Assembly: GCA_021294835.1 (NCBI GenBank)
Contig: JAJTDF010000002.1
Coordinates: 1 to 64,000, forward strand
From: Planctomycetaceae bacterium
GTDB lineage: Bacteria; Planctomycetota; Phycisphaerae; Phycisphaerales; UBA1924
DNA: 64,000 nt
Direction of reading: 5' to 3'
Position numbers and translations under genes: made by a program. This document shows, one piece after another, positions 53,020-61,565 of this stretch (position 1 is the stretch's first letter; every line of letters starts with the position of its first letter). The notes below the pieces were generated by a model that was not told the origin of the DNA, did not search any database, and saw only the letters and a list, made by a program, of their open reading frames with translations.

Positions 53020-54177
53020 ATGAGCGATGTGACCAGCGTCCGACCGTTGCCCAAGATCCAGCGTCTGGTGGTCAAGATCGGCTCGGCGGTGGTTGCGCCC
53101 GGCGGTTCGCTGGATCAGGCGTCGGTGGATCGGCTGGCCGATGACGTGGCGGCGGTGCGGCGGATGGGCGTGCAGGTGACGCTGGTGTCCTCCGGGGCGA
53201 TCGCCAGCGGGTTTCGGCTGCTGGGGCTGACGGCCCCCCCCACTTCGATTGAACTCAAGCAGGCGGCGGCGGCGGTGGGCCAGCAGCGGCTGATGGCGGC
53301 GTGGGCGGCGGCCCTCGGCAGGCACGGGCTGACGGTCGGCCAGTTGCTGCTGACCTCTGATGACATGCTGGCGCGTCGGCGGTACCTCAACGCCCGGCAC
53401 ACGCTGGCGCAGTTGCACCAGCACGGGGTGGCGCCGGTCATCAACGAGAACGACTCGGTGTCCTACGACGAGATCCACTTCGGCGACAACGACGCGCTGT
53501 CGGCCTATGTCTCGGGTCTGGTGGACGCGGACTTGCTGCTGATTCTCTCGCGGGCCAGGGGGCTGTACGCGGAGGGTGACGAGAATCGGGTGATTCCGCT
53601 GGTGCGGCTGGGCGGGGATGCGGAGATCGCCGGGCTGTCTCGGCACGTGACGGACACCAAGACGCTGACGGGCGTGGGCGGCATGGCCAGCAAACTGACG
53701 GCGATCGGCGTGGCGTGGAAACTCGGCGTGCCGGCGCTGATCGCCGGCGGGGATGAACCGGGGGTGATGGGCCGCGTGCTGAGCGGGGAGAACCTGGGAA
53801 CGCTGTTCCTGCCGGTGGACGCGCAAGCGCCCAGCCGCCGGAAGGCGTGGATCATGAGCACCGTGCGTTCGGCCGGGACGGTGCGGGTGGATGCGGGGGC
53901 GGCCAGGGCGGTGGTGAGCCGCCGTGCCAGTCTGCTGCCCAGCGGCGTGACAGCGGTGAGCGGAACCTTTGAACGCGGGGAGCCGGTGGACGTGTGCGGA
54001 CCGGACGGGGTGGTGATCGCCCGGGGCCTGACGGCGTACGCGTCGGAGCAGATCGCACGGATCAAGGGTCTGGCGTCGGACAAGATCGCGACAACGCTGG
54101 GCCAGCATCTCGGGGACGAGGTGATCCATCGCGACGACCTGGCGGTGCTGACCAGCGGCGGCGGAGGGACGGCGTGA
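53020..54177 (+). CDS. proB: glutamate 5-kinase
   Basis: 385 residues. The amino acid kinase fold shows VVKIGSAVVAPGGSLDQASVD, VSSGAIASGFRLLG, PVINENDSVSYDEIHFGDNDALSAYV and TGVGGMASKLTAIGVAWKLGVPALIAGG. A C-terminal PUA domain (GEPVDVCGPDGVVIARGLTAY) is present. This is the first step of proline synthesis: glutamate to glutamyl-5-phosphate. The stop overlaps the proA start (TGATG), so the two enzymes are coupled. Confidence 0.97.
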   Translation: MSDVTSVRPLPKIQRLVVKIGSAVVAPGGSLDQASVDRLADDVAAVRRMGVQVTLVSSGAIASGFRLLGLTAPPTSIELKQAAAAVGQQRLMAAWAAALGRHGLTVGQLLLTSDDMLARRRYLNARHTLAQLHQHGVAPVINENDSVSYDEIHFGDNDALSAYVSGLVDADLLLILSRARGLYAEGDENRVIPLVRLGGDAEIAGLSRHVTDTKTLTGVGGMASKLTAIGVAWKLGVPALIAGGDEPGVMGRVLSGENLGTLFLPVDAQAPSRRKAWIMSTVRSAGTVRVDAGAARAVVSRRASLLPSGVTAVSGTFERGEPVDVCGPDGVVIARGLTAYASEQIARIKGLASDKIATTLGQHLGDEVIHRDDLAVLTSGGGGTA

Positions 54178-55442
54178 TGGACGCACAGACGTTGAGCATT
54201 GAACAGTTGGCCCGGGCTGCCAGGCGGGCGGCGACGGCGGTGGCGACGCTGACCACCGAGCGGAAGAACCAGACACTGCTGGCGCTGGCCGCGAGACTGG
54301 CCCAGCGGCAGGATGCGATTCTGCAGGCCAACGCGCAGGACCTTCAACTGGCCGAAGCGGCCGGGCTGGCCAGCGCCAAGTTGCAGCGTCTGCGGCTGAC
54401 CGCTTCGGGTCTGGGGCAGTTGTGCGACGGGCTGCGGCAGGTGGCGGCGCTGCCGGACCCGGTGGGGGCGGTGGTCAAGGGGTGGACGGCGCCGTCGGGC
54501 ATGCTCGTGAGCAAGGTGCGGACGCCCCTGGGGGTGATCTGCATGATCTACGAGGCCAGACCGGGCGTGACGGTGGACGCGTTTGCGTTGTGCTTCAAGT
54601 CGGGCAACGCGTGCATCCTCAAGGGCGGCAAGGAGGCGCACCACAGCAACACGCTGCTGGCGGCGATCGTGCGGGAGACGCTCACGGAGCAGGGCGTGCC
54701 CCCGGAGGCGATGACGGCGTTCACGTCGTCATCTCGCGACGAGCTTCGCGAACTGTTGCGGCAGGACGCATCGATCGACCTGGTGATCCCGCGCGGCGGG
54801 CACGAACTGATCCGCTTTGTGGCCGAGCACTCGCGGATCCCCACCGTGCAGCACTATCAGGGCGTGTGCCACATCTTCGTGCATGAGCGGGCCGACCTGG
54901 AGCAGTCGCTGCGGGTGTGCCTGACGGCCAAGACCTCGGCCCCGGCGACGTGCAACGCCGCGGAATGCGTGCTGGTGGACCGGGCGGTGGCGGAGCGGTT
55001 TGTGCCGGACCTGCTGCGGGCGTATGGGCAGGCGGGCGTGGAGGTTCGAGGGGACGAGCAGGTGGCGCGGCTGGGCGCGGGGATGGCCCATGTGCGGCCG
55101 GCCGGACCGGAGGACTTCGGCCGGGAGTTCCTGGACCTGATCGTGGCGATGCGGGTGGTGGACGGGCTGGAGGGCGCCATCGAGCACATCGGGCGGTACA
55201 CCTCCAACCACAGCGAGGCGATCCTCACCGAGGACCAGGCGACGGCGACGGCTTTCACGCAGCGGGTGCAGGCCTCATGCGTGCTGGTGAACGCGAGCAC
55301 GCGGATGAACGACGGCTTTGCGCTGGGGCTGGGGGCCGAGATCGGCATCTCGACCACGCGGGTGCACGCGTATGGGCCGATGGGGCTGGAGGAGTTGACG
55401 ACGCAGCGGTACGTGGTGGAGGGGTCGGGCCAGACGCGGTGA
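54177..55442 (+). CDS. proA: glutamate-5-semialdehyde dehydrogenase (gamma-glutamyl phosphate reductase)
   Basis: 421 residues. The aldehyde dehydrogenase fold has VRTPLGVICMIYEARPGVTVDAFALCFKSGNACILKGGKEA, the region around the catalytic Cys TSAPATCNAAECVLVD, HTIG-like EHIGRYTSNHSEAILTED and VLVNASTRMNDGFALGLGAEIGIST. It reduces glutamyl phosphate to the semialdehyde with NADPH. The ATG overlaps the proB stop by one base. Confidence 0.97.
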   Translation: MDAQTLSIEQLARAARRAATAVATLTTERKNQTLLALAARLAQRQDAILQANAQDLQLAEAAGLASAKLQRLRLTASGLGQLCDGLRQVAALPDPVGAVVKGWTAPSGMLVSKVRTPLGVICMIYEARPGVTVDAFALCFKSGNACILKGGKEAHHSNTLLAAIVRETLTEQGVPPEAMTAFTSSSRDELRELLRQDASIDLVIPRGGHELIRFVAEHSRIPTVQHYQGVCHIFVHERADLEQSLRVCLTAKTSAPATCNAAECVLVDRAVAERFVPDLLRAYGQAGVEVRGDEQVARLGAGMAHVRPAGPEDFGREFLDLIVAMRVVDGLEGAIEHIGRYTSNHSEAILTEDQATATAFTQRVQASCVLVNASTRMNDGFALGLGAEIGISTTRVHAYGPMGLEELTTQRYVVEGSGQTR

Positions 55443-55478
55443 GTGAGATCCGCTCACCCACCGTGGGCGGGGTGCGGC

Positions 55479-55817
55479 TTATGCGTGGTCATCGCGAACG
55501 AAACGCAACGGGAAGCCGGTGGAGGTGTGCGCCACCACCGGGCGGTGGCACGGCTGCTCGGCGGGAGCGGCATCGGGCGTGGAATCCTCCGAGGGCGCGG
55601 GCTGCATGGCGGCCAGGGCGGCGTCCTGCTCGCTGAGGATCTGCCGGAGCAAGCGGTCGACGATGCGCTCCAGCACATGCTCGGGGATCTTCACGTGCGA
55701 CTCGGCGCCGGCGGCGACACCGCGGCGGCGGCGGACGGTGCGGGCGGCCTGGGCACGCGCGGCGTCAAGCCGCTCCATGGCCTGGCGATAGGTTTCAGGT
55801 ACGCGGTTCTGGTCCAT
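55479..55817 (-). CDS. small helical hypothetical protein
   Basis: 112 residues from the ATG at 55817 with GGAG 8 bases upstream. The middle is highly helical and charged (AMERLDAARAQAARTVRRRR, EHVLERIVDRLLRQILSEQDAAL). The end is Pro-rich and then has AHTSTGFPLRFVRDDHA. No signal peptide. Unrecognised; convergent with proA. Confidence 0.6.
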   Translation of the reverse strand: MDQNRVPETYRQAMERLDAARAQAARTVRRRRGVAAGAESHVKIPEHVLERIVDRLLRQILSEQDAALAAMQPAPSEDSTPDAAPAEQPCHRPVVAHTSTGFPLRFVRDDHA

Positions 55818-55922
55818 GCGTGAAGCTCCGTACACGCCGATGAACGATCCATCATCACAGTTCAAGCGGTCGGCTCCGCCGGCCGCGGGGGTGGGACGCG
55901 GGCGCCTTTCGGCGCGACGCGT

Positions 55923-58292
55923 TCAGTCGGGCTGCTTGCCCCCTGGCGAATCGGGGCTCGCCGGCGGCGGTGCAGCGGGTGGGGGCTCCTGAGGCGGGGC
56001 GAGCAGCTCGTTCAGGCGGGCGATGGCGGCGACGAGAACCTCGTCGGTCCCGGCGGCGATGCCCTGGGGGGTTGGCGACACGGGGACGGTCGGGGGCGTT
56101 CCGACGCCGTGGTAGACCGAGCCGTCGTCATTGAGCACACGCATGCCGGTCCAGATCATGACGAACCCGCCCGGCAGCATGGTGCGGTTGATGTTGCCGT
56201 TGGTGCCAGCGGTGGTCTGCCCGATGATCTCCCCAAGGCCCAGACTGCGCACGATGCTCAGACAACTCTCAGCGTAACTGATGGCGCCCGCGTTGGTGAG
56301 GAAAGCGACCTTGCCGGCGATGCGAGGCTGAAGCGGCGTGAGGTTCCAGAAGACCTCGGGGTTGAAGGTGAAGTTCTCGCGATCGGGCAGCGTGACAAGG
56401 GGGATGGACATGCGGAGCGTGCGGACCGGACCGGGCACGAGGTGCCGCAGCACCTGCAGGCCGGCTTCGCCGGGGTAGCCCCGCACGTCGAAGATGACCC
56501 CGCGTGCCGCCGCGACGGCGCTGCGGTGCTGGCTCCACGCGGCGGCATCGGCGCCGACGAGATCGAAGTACACGATGCCGGGAGCGACCTGCGAGCCGTT
56601 GCGGGGCAGGTTGACCGGACGCTGGATGTGGGTGAACTGATCCAGCGGGAAGGCCGGGACAGCGACCTCGCGGGGTTCACCATCGCCGGTGCGGACGCGG
56701 ACGGTGCTGGTCGGTTGGTTGAACTCGGCGGCGATGGCGGCCAGCAGGCGGTGGCGACGCCAGCCCTCGGTGGCGGCGGAGATGCGGCTGCCCAGTTCGC
56801 GGGTGATCGCGTCGATCGGCCGCTGGTCGATGGCGAGCACCACGTCGCCGGGCCGGATCTCGCCTTCGGCGGACTTGAACGGCTCGGCCGCGACCAGTGC
56901 GTCGCCGGCCCAGAGCAGACGCAGCCCAAGCACACGACCGGGGGTGACGCTCGGGTGGCCGACGTGGCCGTGCCCGTCGTGCAGGTGGAACATCAACCGC
57001 TCAAGAACGCAGGTCTGCTCGATGGTGTCGGCGGCGAGGGCGGCAGCACCGAGCGCAGCAGCCTGGGCTGCGGGCCAGTCGGTGGTGATGGCGTCGAAGT
57101 AGGGGTAGAAGTGGTGCAGAGTGTTCCAGGCCACCAGCACCGAAGCGAGGCGAACCGAGCGGTCCTCGGCGGTGGATCGCCAGGAGAGCGGCCGCTGCGG
57201 CTGCGGGAGCGTGCCCTGTGCGGCGGGCAGCGTTTGGCCTTCGGCGGTGCAGGGCAGGGCGAGAGGGAACTCGGCCCAGAGGCCGGGGGCGAGGGTGAAG
57301 CGGTGCGGGGCGGGCACGGCGTGCTCGCCGACGGGCAGCACAGTGCGAACGCTGGCGTAGATCTGGCCGGGCCGCGGGTCGCCGGGGCCCAGGCCGTTGT
57401 GGACCCAGTGCACGGAATGGGTGTGCGGGGGAATCGCCGGCATCTCGACGGGGAAGGCGGCTGCGTCTGGCCCGTCGGTTCCAACCCGAAGCAGCGGTGC
57501 GATGGGGCTGTAGGTCTCGACGAGTACGCGGGCGACTTCGGCGGGGGTGGCGGCGGATGCAGCGCGGTCAATGGCGGCGATCAGCAGAGCGTCCCACGGG
57601 GCGGAGACGGACTCGCTGGATGGGTAGAAGAAGCGGACGAGGTGGTGGAGGCGGCCGGTGGCGGTGACGGTGGCGAGTTCACGGTCGTCCAGAGGGGCGG
57701 GCGGACGGCTGCCCTCAAGGGCCGAGCCCAGCACGAGCAGTTGGACGGCGGCGACTTCGATGCTGGCGTCGCCGAAGGCGAGGAAGCCCAGGGTGAGCCC
57801 TTGGGCATCGGCGGCCACCTCGCCGTCGATGCGGGCCTCCTGCCAGTTCTCGCCCCGGATGCGGCGGCCGTCCATGTTGTCAAAGAAGCCCATGCGTCCG
57901 GCCGAGCGGTCCACCCGGGCCCACATGGCGGCCTCGGCCTGACGTTCGCGGCTGAGCACGCGCACGCGGGCGGTGAGCGTGAAGCGACGCCCGGCAACGG
58001 CGGCCATCGCCTCGGACGGGAGCGCCTGCAGCAGGATGCCGTACGGTGCGGCCTGATCCGCTGCACCGCTGCGAGAGAAACGCACGGCGGGGGCGTCGGG
58101 CGATTCGCCGGGGGCCGGGGCGGTGGCCCAGCCGGGGGTGGTCAGCTGCCAGCCGGCGGGGCGACCGTCGGCCCAGGCCTGGAAGTCGCCATTGGCGATC
58201 AGTGCGGGTGCCCCGGCATCGGCGGCAAAGGTCAGCCGGCCGATGAGCAGCAAGGAAGCGATCAGCAGCATGGCGAGGCAGAGGCGACGCAT
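55923..58292 (-). CDS. secreted S41 family peptidase with N-terminal beta domain
   Basis: 789 residues from the ATG at 58292. Signal peptide (LCLAMLLIASLLLIGRLTFAADA). The N-terminal ~200 residues are a beta-rich carbohydrate-binding-like domain (LIANGDFQAWADGRPAGWQLT). A PDZ-like part follows (EIRPGDVVLAIDQRPIDAI). The S41 catalytic region is GIVYFDLVGADAAAW, FDVRGYPGE and FLTNAGAISYAESCLSI, where Ser in ISYAES is the expected nucleophile, with IGQTTAGTNGNINRTMLPGGFVMIWTGMRV after it. It should cleave C-termini in the periplasm. The tail is Pro/Ala-rich. Confidence 0.87.
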   Translation of the reverse strand: MRRLCLAMLLIASLLLIGRLTFAADAGAPALIANGDFQAWADGRPAGWQLTTPGWATAPAPGESPDAPAVRFSRSGAADQAAPYGILLQALPSEAMAAVAGRRFTLTARVRVLSRERQAEAAMWARVDRSAGRMGFFDNMDGRRIRGENWQEARIDGEVAADAQGLTLGFLAFGDASIEVAAVQLLVLGSALEGSRPPAPLDDRELATVTATGRLHHLVRFFYPSSESVSAPWDALLIAAIDRAASAATPAEVARVLVETYSPIAPLLRVGTDGPDAAAFPVEMPAIPPHTHSVHWVHNGLGPGDPRPGQIYASVRTVLPVGEHAVPAPHRFTLAPGLWAEFPLALPCTAEGQTLPAAQGTLPQPQRPLSWRSTAEDRSVRLASVLVAWNTLHHFYPYFDAITTDWPAAQAAALGAAALAADTIEQTCVLERLMFHLHDGHGHVGHPSVTPGRVLGLRLLWAGDALVAAEPFKSAEGEIRPGDVVLAIDQRPIDAITRELGSRISAATEGWRRHRLLAAIAAEFNQPTSTVRVRTGDGEPREVAVPAFPLDQFTHIQRPVNLPRNGSQVAPGIVYFDLVGADAAAWSQHRSAVAAARGVIFDVRGYPGEAGLQVLRHLVPGPVRTLRMSIPLVTLPDRENFTFNPEVFWNLTPLQPRIAGKVAFLTNAGAISYAESCLSIVRSLGLGEIIGQTTAGTNGNINRTMLPGGFVMIWTGMRVLNDDGSVYHGVGTPPTVPVSPTPQGIAAGTDEVLVAAIARLNELLAPPQEPPPAAPPPASPDSPGGKQPD

Positions 58293-58531
58293 GATGTGGG
58301 CTGGGGGTGGGACAGGGGCTTGGCGAGAGGCAGGCGCAGCAGGGCGGCGGCCGCGAGCGCCCGACGTCGGACACAGGAACATGCGGCCGGGCCGCGGGCA
58401 GTTTAACCGCTTTCAAGGTTTCGCCAAGTGCCCATCCTGCCGAGCTTGTGCAGATTCTCCAGATTTCGATCTGCCGCCGCGTGTTCTCGGGCGGGGCAAG
58501 GTCCGAAGATGTGCCGGCGGTCGGGAGAGGT

Positions 58532-59974
58532 TCAGGTTGTGGGGCGGGCGGCGTCAGGGGCGAGCCGCCAGGCGGCGCCGGCGCGTTCAACCCGGCGGTA
58601 GAGGGTGTCGCGCTCAACGGGGATGCCCCCGGCCTCGCGAATGGCCTTGCAGAGCGACCAGACGTTGACCTCCTGATGGGTGGAGGCTCCGCCGACCTTG
58701 GTGATGTCGTACCACACGACGGTGCCGTCGATGTCGTTGGCGCCGGCCTGGAGCATGAGCTGCGCCATGGGCAGCGTCTGCATGATCCAGAAGGCCTTGA
58801 CGTGGGGGAAGTTGTCGAGCATCAGCCGGGCGACGGCGATGGTGCGGAGGTTTTCCATGCCGCTGGGGCCGGGGAGATGCTCCAGTTCGCTGCCGTCGGG
58901 GAAGAAGGGCAGCGGGATGATGGTCTGGAAGTAGCCGCCCCGGGCGTTCATCTCGGGGGTGGGCAGGCGAACGCCGTCGCGGGTGAGGGTGATGACGGGG
59001 ACGTCGTCGCCCTCGTCGGCGGTGTAGCCGAGGTGGCCGGCGGAGGGGGAGGTGGTGTCGGCGGCGGCGGTGTGAGCGGCCGGGGCGTGGTCGGCATAGC
59101 CCAGGCGGGCCAGGGCGCGGTCCTGAGCGCGACGCAGCATGTCCATGTGGACCAGGCGGTCGGATCGCTGCTCGATGTGACCATAGAGCAGGGTGGCGTT
59201 GGAGTTCAGACCCAGTTCGTGGGCGACGCGGTGGACATCGAGCCAGACGTCGCTGCGGATCTTGCCCTTGTACGCCTCGTCGTGCACGCGGTCGTCGAAG
59301 ACCTCGGCGCCGCCGCCGGGGAGTGAGCCCAGGCCGGCCTCCTTGAGTTGCTGCAGCACCCAGCGGATGCCGGCGGTGCGATCGGACTGCTTGTAGACCT
59401 TGGCGATCTTGGCCAGGTGCACGATCTCAACGGCGGTGAAGGCCTTGACGTGCAGATCGCTGCCCAGTTCGCGGGCAGTCTGGCGGATGGTGCGGACCAG
59501 TTCGGGGTAGTAATCCCACGGCAGATACGGGTGCAACCCGCCGACCGAGTGCATTTCAGTCGCACCGCTCTCAACGGCCCGCCGGACCTCGTCGCGGACA
59601 TACGCCATGTCGCGGGTGTACGCGCCGTCCTGATCCTGCTTGCGGTAGAACTCGCAGAACTTGCAGGAGAGGGCGCAGACGTTGGAGTAGTTGAGGTGGC
59701 GATTGATGTTGTAGTAGACCACGTCGCCGTGCAGGCGACGCCGGACCCAGTCGGCCATCATGCACACCGACCAGACATCGGGCGTGGAGAACAGGGTCCC
59801 GCCGTCCTGCAGCGTCAGCCGTTCACCCCGGGCGACCTTGGCGGCCAGGGGCCGCAGGGCTGGGTCAGCGCCGGGGCCGAGCACCAGAGTGCCGCCGTCG
59901 GCCCCGGGCAGATCAGCGCCGGGGCGGTGCGACGGGGTGGCGGACGGCGATGCTGGCGCGACGGCGGTGGGCAT
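58532..59974 (-). CDS. mqnE: aminofutalosine synthase-like radical SAM enzyme (MqnE type)
   Basis: 480 residues from the ATG at 59974. The radical SAM cluster is CALSCKFCEFYR. Futalosine-pathway marks are VYYNINRHLNYSNVCALSCKFCEFY, EMHSVGGLHPYLPWDYYPELVR, AFTAVEIVHLAKIAK, GGGAEVFDDRVHDEAYKGKI and FWIMQTLPMAQLMLQAGANDIDGTVVWYDITKVGGA. MqnE joins SAM with 3-(1-carboxyvinyloxy)benzoate on the way to menaquinone; MqnC is close, but the features favour MqnE. The N-terminal ~45 residues and a Pro/Ala-rich insert before FPVITL are extra. Confidence 0.85.
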   Translation of the reverse strand: MPTAVAPASPSATPSHRPGADLPGADGGTLVLGPGADPALRPLAAKVARGERLTLQDGGTLFSTPDVWSVCMMADWVRRRLHGDVVYYNINRHLNYSNVCALSCKFCEFYRKQDQDGAYTRDMAYVRDEVRRAVESGATEMHSVGGLHPYLPWDYYPELVRTIRQTARELGSDLHVKAFTAVEIVHLAKIAKVYKQSDRTAGIRWVLQQLKEAGLGSLPGGGAEVFDDRVHDEAYKGKIRSDVWLDVHRVAHELGLNSNATLLYGHIEQRSDRLVHMDMLRRAQDRALARLGYADHAPAAHTAAADTTSPSAGHLGYTADEGDDVPVITLTRDGVRLPTPEMNARGGYFQTIIPLPFFPDGSELEHLPGPSGMENLRTIAVARLMLDNFPHVKAFWIMQTLPMAQLMLQAGANDIDGTVVWYDITKVGGASTHQEVNVWSLCKAIREAGGIPVERDTLYRRVERAGAAWRLAPDAARPTT

Positions 59975-60057
59975 GGGTGGATCGTGGCTCGAGGCGAAGC
60001 GGGCGGAGGCTATTTTCAGTTGTTTCTGAAAACTTGATAATACGCCAGCCGATGCGG

Positions 60058-60693
60058 TCAGGCAGCGGCGCCACGCCAAGCCGGAGCCTTGGCCGGGCGG
60101 GTGACCGCAGTCGGGCGAGCGGCCTGGGAGGCCGAGCGGAGTACAGCGGACGGATCCCCGCCGGCGGCGAGCACGGCAGCGGCCAACCCGGGGCTGCTGG
60201 CGAGCTGCCAAGCAACCAGCGAGGTGTCCAGGGCATCACCCATGCCCCCGCTGGGAGCGGCCGCATGGGGCCGGGCAGCGGCCCGCTGCTGCTGGGCGGC
60301 GATCTCGCCGGCCAGCCACCGCAGCGCGGCAACGGTTCGCTCCACAAGTGTCGGGTCCGCAGCGGCGTGTGAGGCGGCCGCCAACCACGCCGCCAGCACG
60401 GCCCCGGTCACGGCCCCGCCGGCAACTTCCAATCCACAGCCGTACCCGGCCGCCATCTCCACCTCGCGCACGACGGTGGCAGCCAGTTCCTCTGCCTCGG
60501 GAGTCGGGCCGTAGCTCAGTTCCATGACCCGCTGGAGAGCCAGAGCGGGGGCCACCATCCGCAGAGAACTGGGGCGGGCCAGACGGGCACGGGCCTCGGC
60601 CGGAAGAGCACGGCCGTTGGCCAGCACGGCATCGAAGGCCTGGGCCTGACGGCCGGTGCGGATGAGCTGGACGACGCGCTTGACGGTCAACAT
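60058..60693 (-). CDS. hypothetical Ala-rich helical protein
   Basis: 211 residues from an ATG close after GGAG. Mostly helical with a positively charged start (TVKRVVQLIRTGRQAQAFDAVLAN) and an Ala-rich middle (GGAVTGAVLAAWLAAASHAA). No signal or recognisable domain. The 20-bp palindrome lies 137 bases upstream of its start, with a TATGAT -10-like box between. Not recognised. Confidence 0.6.
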   Translation of the reverse strand: MLTVKRVVQLIRTGRQAQAFDAVLANGRALPAEARARLARPSSLRMVAPALALQRVMELSYGPTPEAEELAATVVREVEMAAGYGCGLEVAGGAVTGAVLAAWLAAASHAAADPTLVERTVAALRWLAGEIAAQQQRAAARPHAAAPSGGMGDALDTSLVAWQLASSPGLAAAVLAAGGDPSAVLRSASQAARPTAVTRPAKAPAWRGAAA

Positions 60694-60989
60694 GGGACGG
60701 ACTCCTGAGATTCACCTGTTTGCGGTAGATTCGGGGCTTTGAGGACCCGTTCTGTTCGGAAAGTCTACAGGTGTTCGGGCGACCGTCAACCTATCATACG
60801 CTATTTGTTTGGGTAACACATACCTATCGACTGACACGCTGTTGTCAGTCTGTCGTGCAGATTTTTGCGATTGGCTCCCGGCGGCCGAGCCCGGGCCGCG
60901 AAACGGGCGGGCCGAAAGGGCTTGCCGCGGGGTGCCGGCGGGTGGCTCAACTGGGGAATCGGTTGACCGGGAACTGCAGCAGCCGGACC
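60694..60989. promoter_or_regulatory. intergenic region with palindrome and AT-rich promoter
   Basis: This 296-bp gap, between the fur-like gene's end and the hypothetical gene, is AT-rich around 60790-60830 and has TATGAT on the minus strand at 60793-60798. A CACCTGT/ACAGGTG inverted pair (60713-60719 and 60767-60773) lies in the likely 5' untranslated part and could form a long-range hairpin. Confidence 0.4.
60830..60849. promoter_or_regulatory. 20-bp palindromic operator candidate (copy 2)
   Basis: ACTGACA-CGCTGT-TGTCAGT. It has the same 7-bp arms and 6-bp spacer length as the site at 10216-10235. It lies 31 bases upstream of the minus-strand TATGAT, so a regulator bound here would act from near -45, as an activator or antirepressor would. 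Confidence 0.55.
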
Positions 60990-61553
60990 TCAGCGCAAGT
61001 TCGGGCCGCTTGACGTGCCGGGCTTAGGCGGCGGCGGCTGCGATGGGTCGTCGCACTTCTCGCACACGCCGTGGAGCGTGACATTGCTCTGGTTCAGTCG
61101 GATGGACTTGCCCCCGGGCTTGCCGGATCGCTTGGGGCGGAGGACAACCTCGGCGTCGTCAACACACTGGACTTCTCCGCACGAGTCGCAGACCAGATGA
61201 GGGTGCTCATGCTGGTGGTGATCGCCGTGGCAGTGGGCGTGGTCGGTCAGCGAGAAGCGGAACTTGCGGTCACCGGGGTCGACCTTGTGGGCAAGGCCCT
61301 CTTCGACGAAACTGGTCAGGGTGCGGTAGACGGTGACGCGGTCGGCGGCCTCGCCGGAGGCGGAGAGGCGGTCAGAGACCTCGTCGGCGCTGATGGCCAC
61401 GTCACTGGCGTGAAGGGTCTCAAGGATGGCCACGCGGGCACGGGTGACGCGCAGACCAACCTGCCTGAGCAGCGCGGCAAAGTCCGGGTGGGCCTTGGCG
61501 GGCTGTTTGGGGTCGGAAGAGTGGGAAGCGTGATCGTGTCCGGGGGGGACCAT
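60990..61553 (-). CDS. Fur family metal-responsive regulator (Fur/Zur/PerR)
   Basis: 187 residues. Winged helix with RVTRARVAILETLH and RVTVYRTLTSFVEEGLAHKV. The metal sites include HCHGDHHQHEHPHLVCDSCGEVQC and a second Cys pair LHGVCEKC, which together form the structural Cys4 zinc site. The N-terminal His-rich part (MVPPGHDHASHSSDPKQ) is unusual and may bind metal. I cannot choose between Fur, Zur and PerR. It is 12 bp after the MscS gene, so the two are in one unit. Confidence 0.92.
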   Translation of the reverse strand: MVPPGHDHASHSSDPKQPAKAHPDFAALLRQVGLRVTRARVAILETLHASDVAISADEVSDRLSASGEAADRVTVYRTLTSFVEEGLAHKVDPGDRKFRFSLTDHAHCHGDHHQHEHPHLVCDSCGEVQCVDDAEVVLRPKRSGKPGGKSIRLNQSNVTLHGVCEKCDDPSQPPPPKPGTSSGPNLR

Positions 61554-61565
61554 GGCCGGGGGATT

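Noticed and set aside
56109-58406. 765-residue plus-strand open frame
   Set aside because: Antisense to the S41 peptidase gene.
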